A DNA stretch of 64,000 bases. Source: Rhipicephalus microplus. Lineage: Eukaryota > Arthropoda > Arachnida > Ixodida > Ixodidae. Made by a program: the position numbers and the translations under genes. The stretch covers positions 192,976,491 through 193,040,490 of the forward strand of contig NC_134702.1 of assembly GCF_043290135.1 (NCBI RefSeq), given 5' to 3'. The notes beneath the pieces are model-generated. The model worked only from the letters and a program-made list of their open reading frames with translations, was not told where the DNA came from and did no database searches. Shown here piece by piece: positions 1 to 11,763 of the stretch; position 1 is the first letter of the stretch; the number at the start of each line of letters is the position of its first letter.

Positions 1-27
1 AACACGGTCATGTCCGCGTTCGTGTTG

Positions 28-411
28 CTATAGCATTGCTCCTATGCCGTGCCCACTAGCGTCAGTGCGATCCTCGGTTGGAGCTGATGGATCGAAATGA
101 TCTAAAATCTGCGGTGTTGTAAGGAGGATTCTGAGATGGGAAAAAGATGAGGCTGGATCAGTGCCCAAGAAAAACGGGGCTTCCTTCTTCAGAAGGTTAG
201 TGAGAGGGCGTGCAATGATCGCGAAGTCCTTAACAAAACGTCGATAATATGAGCACAAGCCTCCAAAACTGCGAACGTCCTTTGTTGACTTCGGAACAGG
301 AGAATCTGTGACGGCGTGAATTTGCTCAAGATCCCGGCAGACTACTGCGGCATCGGCGTGGTTGCCAAGTTCGGTTATTGTACCACGAGCAAAGTGGCAC
401 TTCGAATACAT
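28..411 (-). pseudogene. Ty3/gypsy pol fragment (RT thumb to start of RNase H)
   Basis: This relic of an LTR-retrotransposon polyprotein reads leftward to the window edge. The translation has the gypsy RT thumb/connection pattern: a KCHF start, then STKDVRSFGGLCSYYRRFVKDFA and ARPLTNLLKK-type text. It ends in the first RNase H strand (TDASGHGIGAML). A stop codon at 28-30 interrupts RNase H, although the frame beyond it still reads like RNase H, so the copy is inactive. There is no palm domain, integrase or LTR in view. The fragment belongs to the same broad group as the gypsy elements further right but is a separate insertion. Confidence 0.8.
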
Positions 412-1028
412 ACATATTTTCTACAGTTCTCGATTTATTTGACAAAATGTTAGAATAATTCATGGTAGAGGGTAAAATGGAAGTGTTACTCACCGATGAA
501 GTATAAACAAGATGTTCTGACTCCCGTACGCAAGCTCTGTCGACAAATTATTAAAACAAAATTTAGTTTCTTTAGAACGCGAGAAGAGATGTCCCGGGTA
601 ACGGGCAAAATAGAACGCTGCCGCAATGGCAGTTTAGCGTTGCTTCAGCTGTCTCAATTTTCAAGGACTGCATACGCAATCACGCGCTTCTGATTTGATA
701 GCTATCACATGAATCCTCCATCAGTTAAGTTATCTTGCTTGGAATGAATTACTCGGCAAAAGCTTGAGTTGGGACATTATTTTAGCGTGATAACGGGAAG
801 AGCTTGTTTCGCAGGAATTTTGGTGTCAATGGCGGGTTCATTTTCTAGCCTAATATTGGCGTAGTCTTTGAGATAAATTCAAGACAGCTACTTATTGAAT
901 ATGCTTTAAAGGAACCTTGGGTCCACGTGACAATCAAACCTAGGCTCTCCGGACGGCAGGCGTAGTTTCTTCAGTGAAGCAACTACAGTGTTTTCAATGA
1001 TATTTTTTATATAAAGATGGCACTTGTC
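412..1028. other. Intergenic, nothing recognised
   Basis: There is no convincing coding sequence. The open frame at 496-693 has no family signature and ordinary AT-rich composition. No repeat could be assigned. Confidence 0.4.
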
Positions 1029-1250
1029 CGCCCTCGTGGCAAGCTTTCTCGGCTACTGACTCAAAGGTAGTGGATTCGGTCGCAGCGGCAGCAGCCGTAT
1101 TTTGTAGGAGAAGAGATGGCAGAGACCCGTGTACTGTGCGGTGTCGGGGTAGCTTCAAGACCACCAGATGAACTAAACTTCCTGAGCCCTCCACTACGGT
1201 GCCTTTCATTATCATATTATGGTTTTGGAATAGAAAACCCCACATTTTGT
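1029..1250 (+). mobile_element. Diverged tRNA-derived SINE (Ruka-like)
   Basis: This is a decayed copy of the SINE seen intact at 50151-50387. Read on +, a tRNA-like head is followed by the GC-rich (GCAGCGGC)-type stretch, then the body. It ends in the conserved tail that on the other strand reads GTGGGG...CCAAAACCA...ATTATGA. The internal promoter boxes are degraded. No target duplication was recognised. Confidence 0.6.
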
Positions 1251-1587
1251 TACTAATACTGGACATGGGACTTTAAAGTGATACAATGTAGTGCTGGAAA
1301 CTGCTGCTCACGAAAACACTATAAAATGGGCATATAATGAAAATAGCCTTCTAGAGCATCTAACATTGTGTGTTGGAATCACATATTGTTCGGAAGAGAG
1401 TGCGTGATTTGGGTCATTCTCGAAACATATGAAGGGCGCAATGAGTGTGTATTCTAAAGATGCCTACTATGTAAAAAACGTGAATCGGTGCAGATTTGCG
1501 GGCACATTACAGACACATGAATAATTCGCTTTTTTCAAAAAGGAGGAGTGAAGAGGGCGATTCCAGTGTCTGGTTAAGTTCTATGAT

Positions 1588-1829
1588 TGCCCCACCATGG
1601 TGGCCTAGTGGTTAGAGAACTCGGTTGCTGACAGTCAGGTCGTGAGATCAAATCATGGCTGCGGCAGCTGCATTTTTGATGGAGGCGTAAATGATGCAGG
1701 CCCTTAGACTCAAACTTGGGTGCATCCTAAAAAGCCCCAGGGGCTCAACATTTCTGAAGCCCTTCAATACGGCGTCTATCATAATCGTAAGGTGGTTTGG
1801 AGCCGTTAAGCTTTACACATCAATCAATA
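1588..1829 (+). mobile_element. tRNA-derived SINE (Ruka-like)
   Basis: The head GCCCCACCATGGTGGCCTAG is followed by AGTGGTTAGAG, a Pol III A-box-like stretch. A weakened B box (GATCAAATCATGG) and a GCGGCAGCTGC stretch follow. The body is recognisable through the reverse of the ATTATGA...CGTC motif, and the copy ends in CAATCAAT, the short-repeat tail typical of this SINE. It is older than the copies at 13.6 and 50.2 kb. Confidence 0.75.
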
Positions 1830-3789
1830 CGCTGTACGACTGCTTGTAAACATCAAATATTACGAGCACAAACGTTCCTTTCTTTGCGGGAAGGGGAAAC
1901 GAGCCAAGTCTAATTAAGCTGTCATGTTATGTACTTGAAAGAGAAGCGCATGTGTCCTCTAAATGTTTGCTTAAGACAATAGTATTTTTTAGAATGTGTG
2001 AACGTGTAAATTTTTTCCGTCTATCGGTTGGTGCACCTATTCAACGATTCAGCCACCGGCAAAAAATTAAAGGCGTGGTGCCACAATCTTTCTTTATTGC
2101 ACGTTCTATGGTGCAAGTGTTTCTTATAACTCCAGGAAGCATGAGTAATTTATTCTTGCTACATAAATTATATCGCCTTGGTTATGCGGATGACTTTTAG
2201 TTTCGGTTTTTGCGCGCCGAATTGGTCTGTGATGTTGCTCTGTAGCTTGGTCACTTAGCAACTCAAGGTTGTGACGCACGTCGTGATAATTATCATCAGC
2301 TCCCGCTGGCTTTCTCCCAAACTGTTTTCTCCCGTGAGTAACTACAAAATAAACGTGTAGCAGTCGTGATGCTTTCCGGTACGTGCGTGGCGGTGGTCTC
2401 CAGGGGTGACACACCTCACTGCAATAATCAAATGGTATCTCTCGTAACTGTATAGTGGTTTTGGGACATTAAACTATATATATATCTTTCAATCAATCGA
2501 TCAATCACTACAATAAGCGTGCGCATGAGAGGAGGGTAAGGGCGTGGTCACTCCCGGTCTCACCTACAAGGGAAGGGTGGTTCCAGAACAGCCCCACACA
2601 TTGACATATTAGGTATGTGGCGCTGCGATATAAGAAATAGGGCGCAAAGTCAGACCCATACATTCACCTAATAGGGAGAACGTACGCTGCGATGAACCTC
2701 TGTTCCCCCGGAGAAAAAAAAAACCTACACACATCACTCCCGTTTCTCTCCTCACCTACGCCTCCCTCTCACCTCACAACACCGACACAGACAGCGTCTG
2801 TAAGTGCGTATGGCGACAAACTGATTGCTCCAACTGTACAACCGTTCACTCGCCACCCCGTATATATAAGAACTGAGTGCTAACTTCTAAGGTGGAGCAT
2901 GTGGGAGATTTTTCCTGTATGTTGATGAAAAATAGAAATTTGGAGCGTGCCCGTTAACGTAAAGCGACCTGTGGGTCTCTGTGTTCTATCTGGGTATTTC
3001 GGCTTCCAGTGCCCATTAGCAGAGCTTATTGGGTTCCAGTAGGAAACACCGGTCCATCCTGCGTGGTTTGTGCCTCCCCAGGTTTGTACACTGCACAACG
3101 CCGCGATGAACGCCAGCGTCAATGGCGGCGATAGTGTAAACGTTAGCACCAGCTGCTTCACATCTACACATGATCAACTTTAGCGGGGCGTAACGTATTT
3201 TTTTTCTTTTTATACAACAAATATATTAGAAATTTAATACAAAAAGCAGTGAAAGCAACAGGAAAGAACATGCGACATGAAATATGCGGTTTGGTTGCAT
3301 CTCGTTTCCTTCTACAAAAATTAATATGTGATGGTAGCTCCAGTTCAGACCAGCTTTTAATGAAAGGTGATTGAGTTGGCACTGATCACTGATAAAACTC
3401 TTGTTTATTTCTGAAAGTAAATTTAATAACTACGAAAAAAGTATGCATAGTTATAACACTAGATTGTATCGATTCCTACCTTATCTATGCAGCGATGACG
3501 GCGTAAGCAATTCAAGAAAACATTTTTGTCGTGGACAACAAAGTGACGTAAAAATGTGAACGGTGGTTTCAAAGATAGCGTCACTTTTGTTGTTAGCTCG
3601 TGTTTGGCTGCTTCAAGAGCGTACAGCTGCGTTTGAATTCATTTTGCCATTTTAGAAGTGAGAAAAATAGGCGTGCAGTCGGATCCAATGAGATGCGAGG
3701 CAAGGATGAGAAAGGTTGATATGTCGCTTTAAGATCAGCATAAAATTATGAAGGGAGCGTAAATTATCCCATACATGACTTCCTTGCCA
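1830..3789. other. Intergenic, unassigned
   Basis: No gene can be supported. A minus-strand open frame at 2880-3161 begins with a hydrophobic run resembling a signal peptide, but it starts at GTG and has no splice signals or family match. An AT-rich segment follows 3170. Confidence 0.35.
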
Positions 3790-4790
3790 TGATTATCATG
3801 TTTGGGCGTGTCATTTCTTTTCGCCATCTATTCATGGCCACGTGATACAAAATTTGGTGTATGTGGAGCTAGCAAAACGGCCGCGAGCACGTTTGAACGT
3901 AGCATGTATATATATTTTACATTACACGCACATCAACATTATCATATTTGGACGCGTAATTTACTTTGCCGTCTAATCTACTCATGAGATTCTAAATTTG
4001 GTACATGTGGAGCTAGCGAAACAGCCTCAAGCGCACTATTAGCGTAGCACGTAGTCAAGCTTTAAATGACACGGAGCTTATAATTATCGTGTTTAGACGC
4101 ATCATTTAACTTCTTCATTTATTCACGTCAGGCAATACTAAGTTTTATGTATGTGAAGCTACGAATGGCTTCAAGCGTATCAAGGGCGTGGTATGTTGTC
4201 ATCTTCCTTCATGACACTCATGTTATCATTATCATGTTTGCATCAGTCATATACCTGTCCTCCAATGACGTCACGTAACACCAAATTTGGTATATCTAAA
4301 GTTTCAAAGTTTGCTAAACGGCCGCGAGTGCATCATGAGCGTGGAATGTATTCATGTTCTTACATGGCATGCATATCATAATTATCATGTTTCACCAGTC
4401 ATGTACCTTCGTCGTTCACTCACGTCCCGTAATACCAAATTTGGTATATGTGAAGATGGCGAAACGATCGGGAGGACACCATGAGCGTGGCGTGTAGTCG
4501 TGAATAGTCATAACATGAAAATAATGAATGGATGTCATGATTTTAACGTTAGTACCTGCCACCAATGTTCGTCATGTAGTCTTCTCATACCATACCAGTT
4601 TTGAAAAATTTCGCGTGAACGAAATCATCGATAAAACAGCAATATCATGAAATGTCAATCACGACATTCATGATATACAAGTCATAATTTTCATGTTGTC
4701 ACTAGTCAATTATGCTTGTCATACAGTTATGTTATGCCACACTTACTTTGGTGTCAATACCATTTCGAAGCAGCCTGGAGAGCTAAAACT
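3790..4790. repeat. Decayed ~147-bp tandem satellite, about seven units
   Basis: A motif like ATTATCATGTTTG recurs at about 3792, 3938, 4083, 4228, 4381, 4539 and 4685, giving spacings of roughly 145-158 bp. Each unit then carries a block like AATACCAAATTTGGTATATG, a block like AAACGGCCGCGAG and an ATGAGCGTGG-type block. Units are strongly diverged, and the last two are the weakest. This is a degenerate satellite rather than coding DNA. Confidence 0.75.
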
Positions 4791-4823
4791 CATAGGTAGC
4801 TAGCTAGCTAGCTAGCTACCTAT

Positions 4824-4824
<1 letters not shown>
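4791..4824. repeat. Perfect 34-bp palindrome
   Basis: CATAGGTAGCTAGCTAG is followed immediately by its exact reverse complement with no loop. The core is (TAGC)n. It lies between the decayed satellite and the GATA array. Confidence 0.95.
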
Positions 4825-4913
<89 letters not shown>

Positions 4914-4917
4914 CAGG

Positions 4918-4987
<70 letters not shown>
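4824..4987. repeat. (GATA)n microsatellite
   Basis: About 41 tetranucleotide units, with one imperfect unit near 4911-4919 (GACAGGTAG). The open frames across it (YLSI repeats on the minus strand) are artefacts of the repeat. Confidence 0.97.
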
Positions 4988-5349
4988 CGCTCAAAGTCAC
5001 CGAAATCCGGTGAGAAATGCTTCGCTTTTAAAAACAATTGCGCGAGGTTCCGCGACATTTAATATTATTCAAGTTAGCCACAGTTGTTCATAGACTCCTA
5101 TATAGCTGTATAATATATGCATTCGAGTACATTTAACGGCTTCAAGGTGGCGGCCCAGTGCCATTTTTTTGTCTCTTGGGTAATATTTATGGCGTGGAAT
5201 ATCCAGCTTGTCTCTAGGCGTTTGGTGGGCGGCACCCGCACGGACCCGTGCCAGGGGGCTGGAGAGCTGCGGCGATTTGTTCCACGCCTAAGAAATGTTT
5301 CGCTTTTTCGGAATATCAGGCGGGGCGAGTTGGTTTAGCGTATTGAAAG
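4988..5349. other. Unassigned spacer
   Basis: This short stretch separates the GATA array from the LINE 3' region. No gene or repeat was recognised. Confidence 0.3.
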
Positions 5350-6183
5350 GAAGGAAATCAAGAAAAAAACACAGGGAGTTTAACCAGGCACATGCCCGGT
5401 TCGCCACCGTACGCTACAGGAATGGGTAAGGGGAGTATGAAGATTACAGAAAGAGAAGAAAGAGAAGGAAAGGAGATCAGTAAATTGTCAGTACATTGGC
5501 TAACGCATAGGCAGTTGTACTAATATGCAAAGTCAAAGTCGTTCATACAGGCCCGTAATACTCACAAAGTGCAAGAGGGTTTGACTGCCTTGTGAGCCGA
5601 CGGAAGACAAAGACGGTGCTACAGCATCATCTGCACAGATGCATCATCTGCATCTGCACAGCATCATCTGCACATCATCTGATCGTTGAATTCTCGCAAC
5701 ACATCAGAAAGTTTATGTCTCTCGGAGACATATCGAAGGTGACGGCATAGCAAACGGTCGGTGTCTTAAATGGTGCCGCAGGCCTCGCATCCTGCCCTCT
5801 CGGTCACCCTAATGAAGTTTGTATGGGATTTGTTGAAGACAACCCTCAATCAAAGCCGACAAAGAAATGAGGCTTCCCATCAACGAAGTACGAATGTAGG
5901 TTGACCTTCCTGATGAGGGTTTAATTTGTGGAGTCATGTACGTCTTATGCTTGGGGTGTCTCACACCAGAAGACACAGGCTACGTGCCCTTTGATCAAGT
6001 TGCCGATAGAAGAATCGGTAGGGCATGCTCTTTTTGGTGAAATGTTCAAGCCGCGTTGTGTGCGGAATCATTGACACTCATGCCACAACGCCAAAGTAGC
6101 CACTGAAAATTGACCTCGTGGCCTACTTCTTTGTCGTGGTGATGAAGCTTGACTATTTACTGCGTTATCTGTTCGCAGCAGCC

Positions 6184-6420
6184 TCATCGGAAAACTGATT
6201 GCGTGCACTGTGAGGCTGGTTTCGATTTAGAAAAGAAAGCCCATTTTCTAGGCCTATGAGATGCGATATACCCAAGGGCACCGCACAGAGCCAGAAGTTT
6301 TGCCGCCGTAGGGGTAGTGACGGCTGACCGCTTGTTTTGAAGGGCTAATCCTCGAGCTCGTATCACCACCACACCGTCAAACTAGACGTTTTGGTCGAAC
6401 CATCGGTGTATATGTGCATG
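6184..6420 (-). pseudogene. LINE RNase H domain remnant
   Basis: The frame contains HIYTDGSTKTSS, the first catalytic strand of RNase H. After a frameshift it continues as ARGLALQNKRSAVTTPTAAK and LLALCGALGYIA, matching the helix with the catalytic Glu region of LINE RNase H. Residues beyond KPASQ are lost. The frameshift makes it non-functional. Confidence 0.75.
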
Positions 6421-6699
6421 TGATTACCGTAAATTTTGTGCAAGAGGAGCAAGCTCAGTTGTTTTACTGCTTGCGAAGGCAAATTTGATTTCTTCTGCAT
6501 TCTTGAAATTGTAGGACACAGACTTGTTGAAGGCTCAGACAACACGTAGGGTACACCAAATTCTCCGCAGGCGTATACCCTAATATATTTGATGCGCAAT
6601 CTGCGCAGACATTGTAGCAAATTTTGTACGATGGTTTTATGTAGCGAGGCTCTGCAACCGGTGAGAAGGGTTCCCGGAATATTGTTTGAGGTAAACGCG

Positions 6700-7962
6700 T
6701 GTCATTGCAATGGTGATACGCGGTATGATCGCGTATTCCTGAATATAAGCAATTGTTTAAGCCGCCGATGCACTGCGGGGTAAACTAAGGCATATTCATT
6801 GAGCCAGGGCTTGAATGTTCTAGATTGTGCGCAGGTTAGTTTCGCACGTGTCGAATATTGCAAGTAAGCTGTACCGCAGTAACACAATGAAAAATACTTT
6901 GAAGAGCTATAAATTGGACTCGACGGGCACTTCCAAAGTTTTCTTCTGGCCAGAAACCTGAAATAGTGACGGATGGTAGTCAGCCGCTGTCTCACGTATT
7001 TTACATGTATGGTCGAAGGTAGTTTTCAATTGATTATGACTCACAATAACCTGGAACTGTGACTGGATCACAATAATTGGCCGTTAGTTGATATGCCATA
7101 AATGTACATTGGCTTTCAACGCCCCGACTGCACACTTCCCACTCGCGACCTTGAGCCTTTATTTACGTAGACAGCATGCTCTCTTCTGAAGTCGAGCGCA
7201 AAGTTAAAATCGGTTCACGTATGACGTCCATACACAAATGTCATCAGCATAAATGAAAAGTCGTATGCTGCTTCTCTGCTTGCCAATTAGTTCAATGAGT
7301 ATTAATTTGAACAACATCGTTTACAGAAATCTTTTAAGACCTTCTGGTGTTCTGCGTATGACAACAAAGAAACTACATAGTCGATTGATGAGGGGCCTCG
7401 TCTGAACCCGGACATGGCATATGAATATAATTTCTTGAACTCTAATCTTTCCAGACACGTTAGGATAATTTTTTATGACTTTTCCTACACATATCGCAAG
7501 ATGTGATGCTAGAAGTAAATGTTCAAAGGCGACTAGCCGCTTCAAGAAGTAGAATCATGCGACTTGACTTCCACTCCTGCAGAACAGTGCCGGTTTGCCA
7601 GGAGTCGTTGTATAGCAGCAAAACTGCCTTCAGAGCGTGGTAGATGAGGCTGTAAGGTCGTGGCAATAAAGAATGTCTTCCCAAGGAAGCGCAAAGTTCA
7701 GCTCTTCTGTTGAAAATAGACACTGCATTAGGGGATCAAGTAAGAATAAAGAACAGCCAGGCGTCCTCATCCCAGGTAAAACTGCCGAAGAGGCAACACT
7801 TTGGCAGAAAGGTTGCGACGTCAGTCTTTTTGCAGTGTAAGTGAAGTGCCAGAGATTCAAGTGGGTTTGTACTGACCAATAGTTGTACGAAGACCACAGA
7901 CAGCTCTCCAGATAATGAACAGACGCTTTCCTGAATCCCAGGACTCGCAAAAAGATCTCCAT
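6700..7962 (-). pseudogene. LINE reverse transcriptase remnant
   Basis: The pieces lie in several frames. The order is an LNFALPWEDILY region (RT fingers), an LLLYNDSWQTGTVLQEWKSS block (the W-K block before the first palm motif), SHLAICVGKVIKN, and the thumb/connection stretch RFLARRKLWKCPSSPIY. No F/YADD catalytic box can be read, so the palm is deleted or scrambled. The order fits an I-clade LINE. Confidence 0.6.
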
Positions 7963-8285
7963 CGTCGCTAATTGAGCTTGTCAAAATAATGCTGTATTTT
8001 ATTTTGTGTGCATCTGGCCAGTCTCAAATCGTCAATGGACTTCGTGCATCACTAATATCATTCTGCAAAATGGCTAATCGCTCGGAGTTTTCCGAGCTCA
8101 AAGTACATACCGGCGTGTATTGAGCTTACGGCAAGCGAACGCGTGGTGGACTGTACGGCGCCCTATACTGCGTGTTCTAGGTTTAAGGGCAAGCTGGCAA
8201 CACAGATTTCTAGGGGTAACTTCTATTTTGTGAAATAGGTGCACTGGACGGCACGTGAGGACTTGAGACTTAAAAAACCATCAAT

Positions 8286-8567
8286 CTACGGATGTGTTGG
8301 GATATCACCCCTGCCTCTTGTTTGCAATTCTGAAATCCGATGCCTTTTTCTGGCGAGCAATCGTGACAAGAAAGTCAGGTTCAGACGCCAATTATGCGCT
8401 GATGCACGCAGATAAATAGCGCTGAAACTATTCTCGAGGCTGAAATTGCATGCGGAAATGAAGAACACCAACTGTAAGACTGTAGTGTTGACCCATGAGC
8501 TTCTCCACAAGTAGTGGTGGGTATTGAAGTCGCCAGTTATCACCCACGGCTGCGGAGTTGATTTCAA
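8286..8567 (-). pseudogene. LINE apurinic endonuclease remnant
   Basis: The fragment reads WVITGDFNTHHYLW, the GDFNxHH motif of LINE endonucleases, and continues through LNLTFLSRLLARK toward the region that should carry the SDH motif. There the text reads RGRGDIPTHP, so the catalytic Asp-His pair is degraded. It lies directly upstream of the RT remnant, as expected for ORF2. Confidence 0.7.
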
Positions 8568-9236
8568 AGTTTCGGCAACACGCTAGCTTTCCAGCTGACT
8601 TGATGGAAATAAGTAGGCTCCGACTATTGTGAATGTGGTCTTGTTTTCTTTTTCACTGTTGGGCAAACACCCTGGTTTTTTTGGTCAGGTTTTACTGGGT
8701 GATGAGCACATATGAAGTAGCGCCGCATGAAAACAACAACCTTGGGGCGCACTCCGTGCGTCAAGGACGTAAAGCACTCGTATCGATACAGTAGAGCTTG
8801 GAGGTTGAGTTTAAAAAGAAGAATGACGGAAAACTGGTTCTTCAATCCATATTGCGGGAAGTCTGACACGCACAGCCTAAGCCCTCTAGCACTCCACTGA
8901 AAGGCAGATGCGTCCTTGACCTCTTCTCAAAAAAGTAGCATATCGTGGGTCATAGTTTTACCCTAGAGCTTCTAGTACTGGGATTCAAAGTGTCCAGCAC
9001 CTGCAGCGTGGTTTGCGTTGACGGGGTATTCATATTGCTTAGGAGCATCACATTACGCTCATTAGGATCTGCAACATGTTAATGACCTGGCACATTTCAG
9101 TCCCATTTGCATCAGTGGTTCGTGAGGGCATCAAGATTGGTGAATTTTGATGCACTTCTGAATCAGGCCGTGTTCGTGGAAGTGAAGGCCGCTCTTCATA
9201 ACGTGTGATTGTTTATTTTGCCTTTTTTTCAATTTA

Positions 9237-9509
9237 TCAGTTGTAGAAAAGCTTGGCGATCGGTGACCAGTTGTTTTTGTTGAAGATGCTGGTCTCTAAT
9301 GGCAGAGGTCGCGTTTCGTGATCATCGTTTGTGGTCGACATCGCCTGACAGTAGCAGCAGCTTCTCTGTGTGTAAAATTGTCGCGAACCATGTGTTTGAC
9401 TATCGCGCGCTCTTTCCGCACTCGGAGGCAATCTTTACGAGTTCCGTGGCAGTTGGAGCACTTTAACACAGTTGCGCGGCAGGTTTCTTTTGATTCATAG
9501 AGTTTCTTA
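9237..9509 (-). pseudogene. LINE ORF1 C-terminal zinc-knuckle region
   Basis: In one frame the minus strand reads ETCRATVLKCSNCHGTRKDC followed by a basic RERAIVKHMVRDN stretch. This is the second zinc-knuckle area of an I/Jockey-type ORF1. It is the continuation of the ORF1 at 20843-21880, from which it is now separated by the TIR element and the gypsy stack. Confidence 0.6.
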
Positions 9510-9513
9510 ATAT

Positions 9514-9648
9514 TGTTACGAATAAATATAGCGCCTGCTACTATATAAACTCCTTATTCAGGGCGAACTTGTGCCCGTAAACTCAAAACTAAAAATGGTC
9601 AGCCAAAAATGTCTCTTGCTCGCTGACTACAACTTCGTCGGTCTCTTC
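9514..9648 (-). repeat. gypsy-2 3' LTR, first part
   Basis: This is the left part of the split LTR and aligns with 20143-20277. The break is at GGTCTCTTC, where gypsy-1 entered. The undisturbed sequence at about 20270-20290 reads straight through as GGTCTCTTCCTCTGCCCC, which proves the insertion point. Confidence 0.92.
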
Positions 9649-9854
9649 TGTCAAGCGCGTCAGAGTGATTGAGAGACGCTAGTTACCTCGTGACCAAGAA
9701 AAAAAGCCCTCTTTAATGTTTTGTCGTGAAATATATACAGTCAGAATGATCACATGACTCCCGTGATAACCGGATAAAGGAAACCAAGATAGCGCGTGTC
9801 TTGGCGCTTGTCTCTGGAGCAGGCGGTCACGGAATGCAGCAGGATGACGTCACA
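9649..9854 (-). repeat. gypsy-1 3' LTR (206 bp)
   Basis: This is the uninterrupted LTR copy. It contains the A7 tract (about 9699-9705) that in the other LTR is the insertion site of the 14234-14792 repeat, so it serves as the empty-site reference. Confidence 0.93.
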
Positions 9855-9867
9855 TCTTCCCCGTTTT
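9855..9867 (-). promoter_or_regulatory. gypsy-1 polypurine tract
   Basis: On the minus strand AAAACGGGGAAGA directly precedes the 3' LTR. It is the expected primer site for plus-strand DNA synthesis. Confidence 0.75.
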
Positions 9868-10315
9868 ATAAGCATCGTGGGCCTGCCAAAAAAAGGAAAG
9901 CATTTCAGAAATTAATCATCAATACCAAGTCTTTTCGGAACACGTAAGACGCGCCCATATCGCGTCGTTTTTGGCTAAGGACTTGAAGTTTTGTTCGATG
10001 AACGAAACTCTTGGAAGTCATATGACTTGGTAGCTACGATGACTTTGTCCGTCGCGTCCATTGGCTCGCTGTTTCGTGGATGCTGCTCCATCCTTACGGG
10101 GCTTGTTGCTCTTCCTTGTGGGAGAAGAGATGGCGCCTGTTTCTGCGTACGCTTTTTCCTTCAGTTTGGACCCAGTAGGATCTCGGTGTTTTAGAAGAAC
10201 GAAGGACCGTGCCCTCGGCGCCTCAGTCTTTGAGCCATACTTGAGTGACTGCGGATAGACAGGAAAGAGGTCTCACAGCATGACGTTTGTCAATATACAT
10301 CTTTTGTTTTTGTCT

Positions 10316-10897
10316 CTATTTTTCGCCTTGCTCTTTCCAAGAAGCATTTACTACTTCTGGCTTTAGCGCCGATAGCATGCAGGGTACCTTTGAGCGTAAA
10401 CGGCGGCTCAATAGCAGCTGCGCTGGACTATAGCCGGTTGGACCCGGCGTGTTTCTATAGTTCAGCAATGTGATGTAGGGATCCTCTGCCTTCTTCAAAA
10501 GTCTTTTAGGAGTCCCTACCATGCGCTCAGCTTCCCCGTTAGCTTGAAGGTAACGAGGACTTGTTGTGAAATGCCTAAAGCCGTAGTTTCTTGCAAAATC
10601 AGCAAACGTGAATGAGATGAATTGTGGTCCGTGTTCTGATATTACCGTTTGCGGTATCCCATGTCTGGCAAAGCAGCTTTTCAGGTGCTGGATGACCGCC
10701 TTCGACGACGTTTCTCGACCCAGCAGGGCCAGCTCAGAATACCTAGAATGATAATCAACAACGGCAAGAGAGACAGCTCCTTTCATCTCAAATAAATCAA
10801 TTCCGATTTTCTGCCATGCCAGCTCGGTTGTTTCCGATGGAATCATTGGTTCGGGAAATTGGGTACGCTCTGTGTCGCATGCATGGCAGTTGGCCAC
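10316..10897 (-). pseudogene. gypsy-1 integrase
   Basis: This is the integrase core and C-terminal region (193 residues). WQKIGIDLFE carries the first catalytic Asp. VISEHGPQF is the block that normally holds the second Asp in the S-D-N/H-G-P-Q-F motif, and here that Asp is replaced by Glu. QANGEAER retains the catalytic Glu. The upstream CHAC is the tail of the zinc-binding domain. The downstream YRNTPGPTGYSPAQLLLSRR stretch is typical of gypsy integrases. The frame is shifted relative to RNase H at about 10.85-10.90 kb. The changed catalytic residue and the frameshift argue for an inactive copy. Confidence 0.88.
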
Positions 10898-11763
10898 GGT
10901 TTGTGCAGTATCTTTGCTACTTCATGGCCACCAGAGAAATTCTTTAGCGCTCGCGCAGCAGCGTGCAATTCCCTGGTGTCCCTCGTGAACCCTCCGAAGC
11001 ATTTTTTCCGCAGCGCTTGTGGAATCACCAGCCTTGAGTCCTTCAAAAGCAGCTGCTTGCATACCGCGATGTTACCACGATGCGCCCAGAATGGCCTGAG
11101 AAGTTGTGGTGTGTAGTGCTTAGCGGGCCAACCTTCCTTACAAGCTTCGAGCAACGACCCACATTCGGGGCGTTTGCTTGCCCCTGAGCGTCTGCGTTCG
11201 AGCATGTCGCCAGAGGACGCATACTGAATGACTCCCTCCACGTGAGCCGAAACGTCTGCTTCAGACAACTCTCCGACCGAAAGCGCAGTGTTCATCACTC
11301 TCGCGTGAGAAAGTGTGTCCGCCGTAGCAATGCTTTTCCCCTGGACGTGCGTTAGCGTGAACGAGTACCGCATCAGACGCATTCTGAGCCTTTCAATTCT
11401 TGGCGGTAGAGAACCAAGAAGATCTCGACCCAGTAGCGGGAGGAGAGGCTTGTGAACCGTCTCAAATAGGAACATGAGGCCTCTTAGGAATTTCTCAAAG
11501 CGTTCCACAGCCCAAGTTGAAGCTAATGCTTCTTTTTTGATCTGTGAATACCTCTCCTCTGTTTTTGTGAGCGATCTGGAGGCATATGCAACAGGACGTC
11601 TCTCACCAGATGGCTGATCCTGGAGGAGTACTGCGCCGATACCTAGTGAAGACGCGTCCGCCGATACAATTGTCGAGTACCGCGGGTTATCCCTCGCCAG
11701 GCATCTGTCTGAACTGAAAGTGGTCTTGATCCTCTCAAAAGCTGTATTTGTTGAGGTCCCCAA
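10843..11763 (-). pseudogene. gypsy-1 RNase H and integrase zinc-binding region
   Basis: SADASSLGIGAVLLQ is the first RNase H strand. RRPVAYASRSLTKTEERYSQIKKEALA is the RNase H block with the catalytic Glu, and THVQGKSIATADTLSHA is the C-terminal part, where the usual DALSR/DxLSR is altered to DTLSH. The segment then leads into the spacer and zinc-binding region of integrase (TPQLLRPFWAHRGNIAVCKQ and onward). The frame differs from the RT segment, so a frameshift lies at about 11.64-11.76 kb. Confidence 0.88.

Larger units (their letters stand above)
5350..9509 (-). mobile_element. I-clade LINE, 3' part, decayed
   Basis: Reading leftward on the minus strand, the order is ORF1 C-terminus (9.5-9.2 kb), endonuclease (8.6-8.3 kb), reverse transcriptase (8.0-6.7 kb), RNase H (6.4-6.2 kb) and a 3' UTR to about 5.35 kb. 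An RNase H downstream of RT is characteristic of the I group of non-LTR elements. All domains are broken by stops and frameshifts. The 5' end of the same copy continues beyond the nested insertions, at 20843-21880. The UTR contains a short repeated CATCATCTGCA motif around 5620-5690. Confidence 0.75.

Noticed and set aside
2880..3161. Minus-strand frame with a signal-peptide-like start
   Set aside because: It begins at GTG, has no ATG, splice signal or recognisable domain, and hydrophobic runs of this length are common by chance.
4812..5058. Long frames of repeated YLSI residues
   Set aside because: They are translations of the (GATA)n array and have no start context or conserved flanks.
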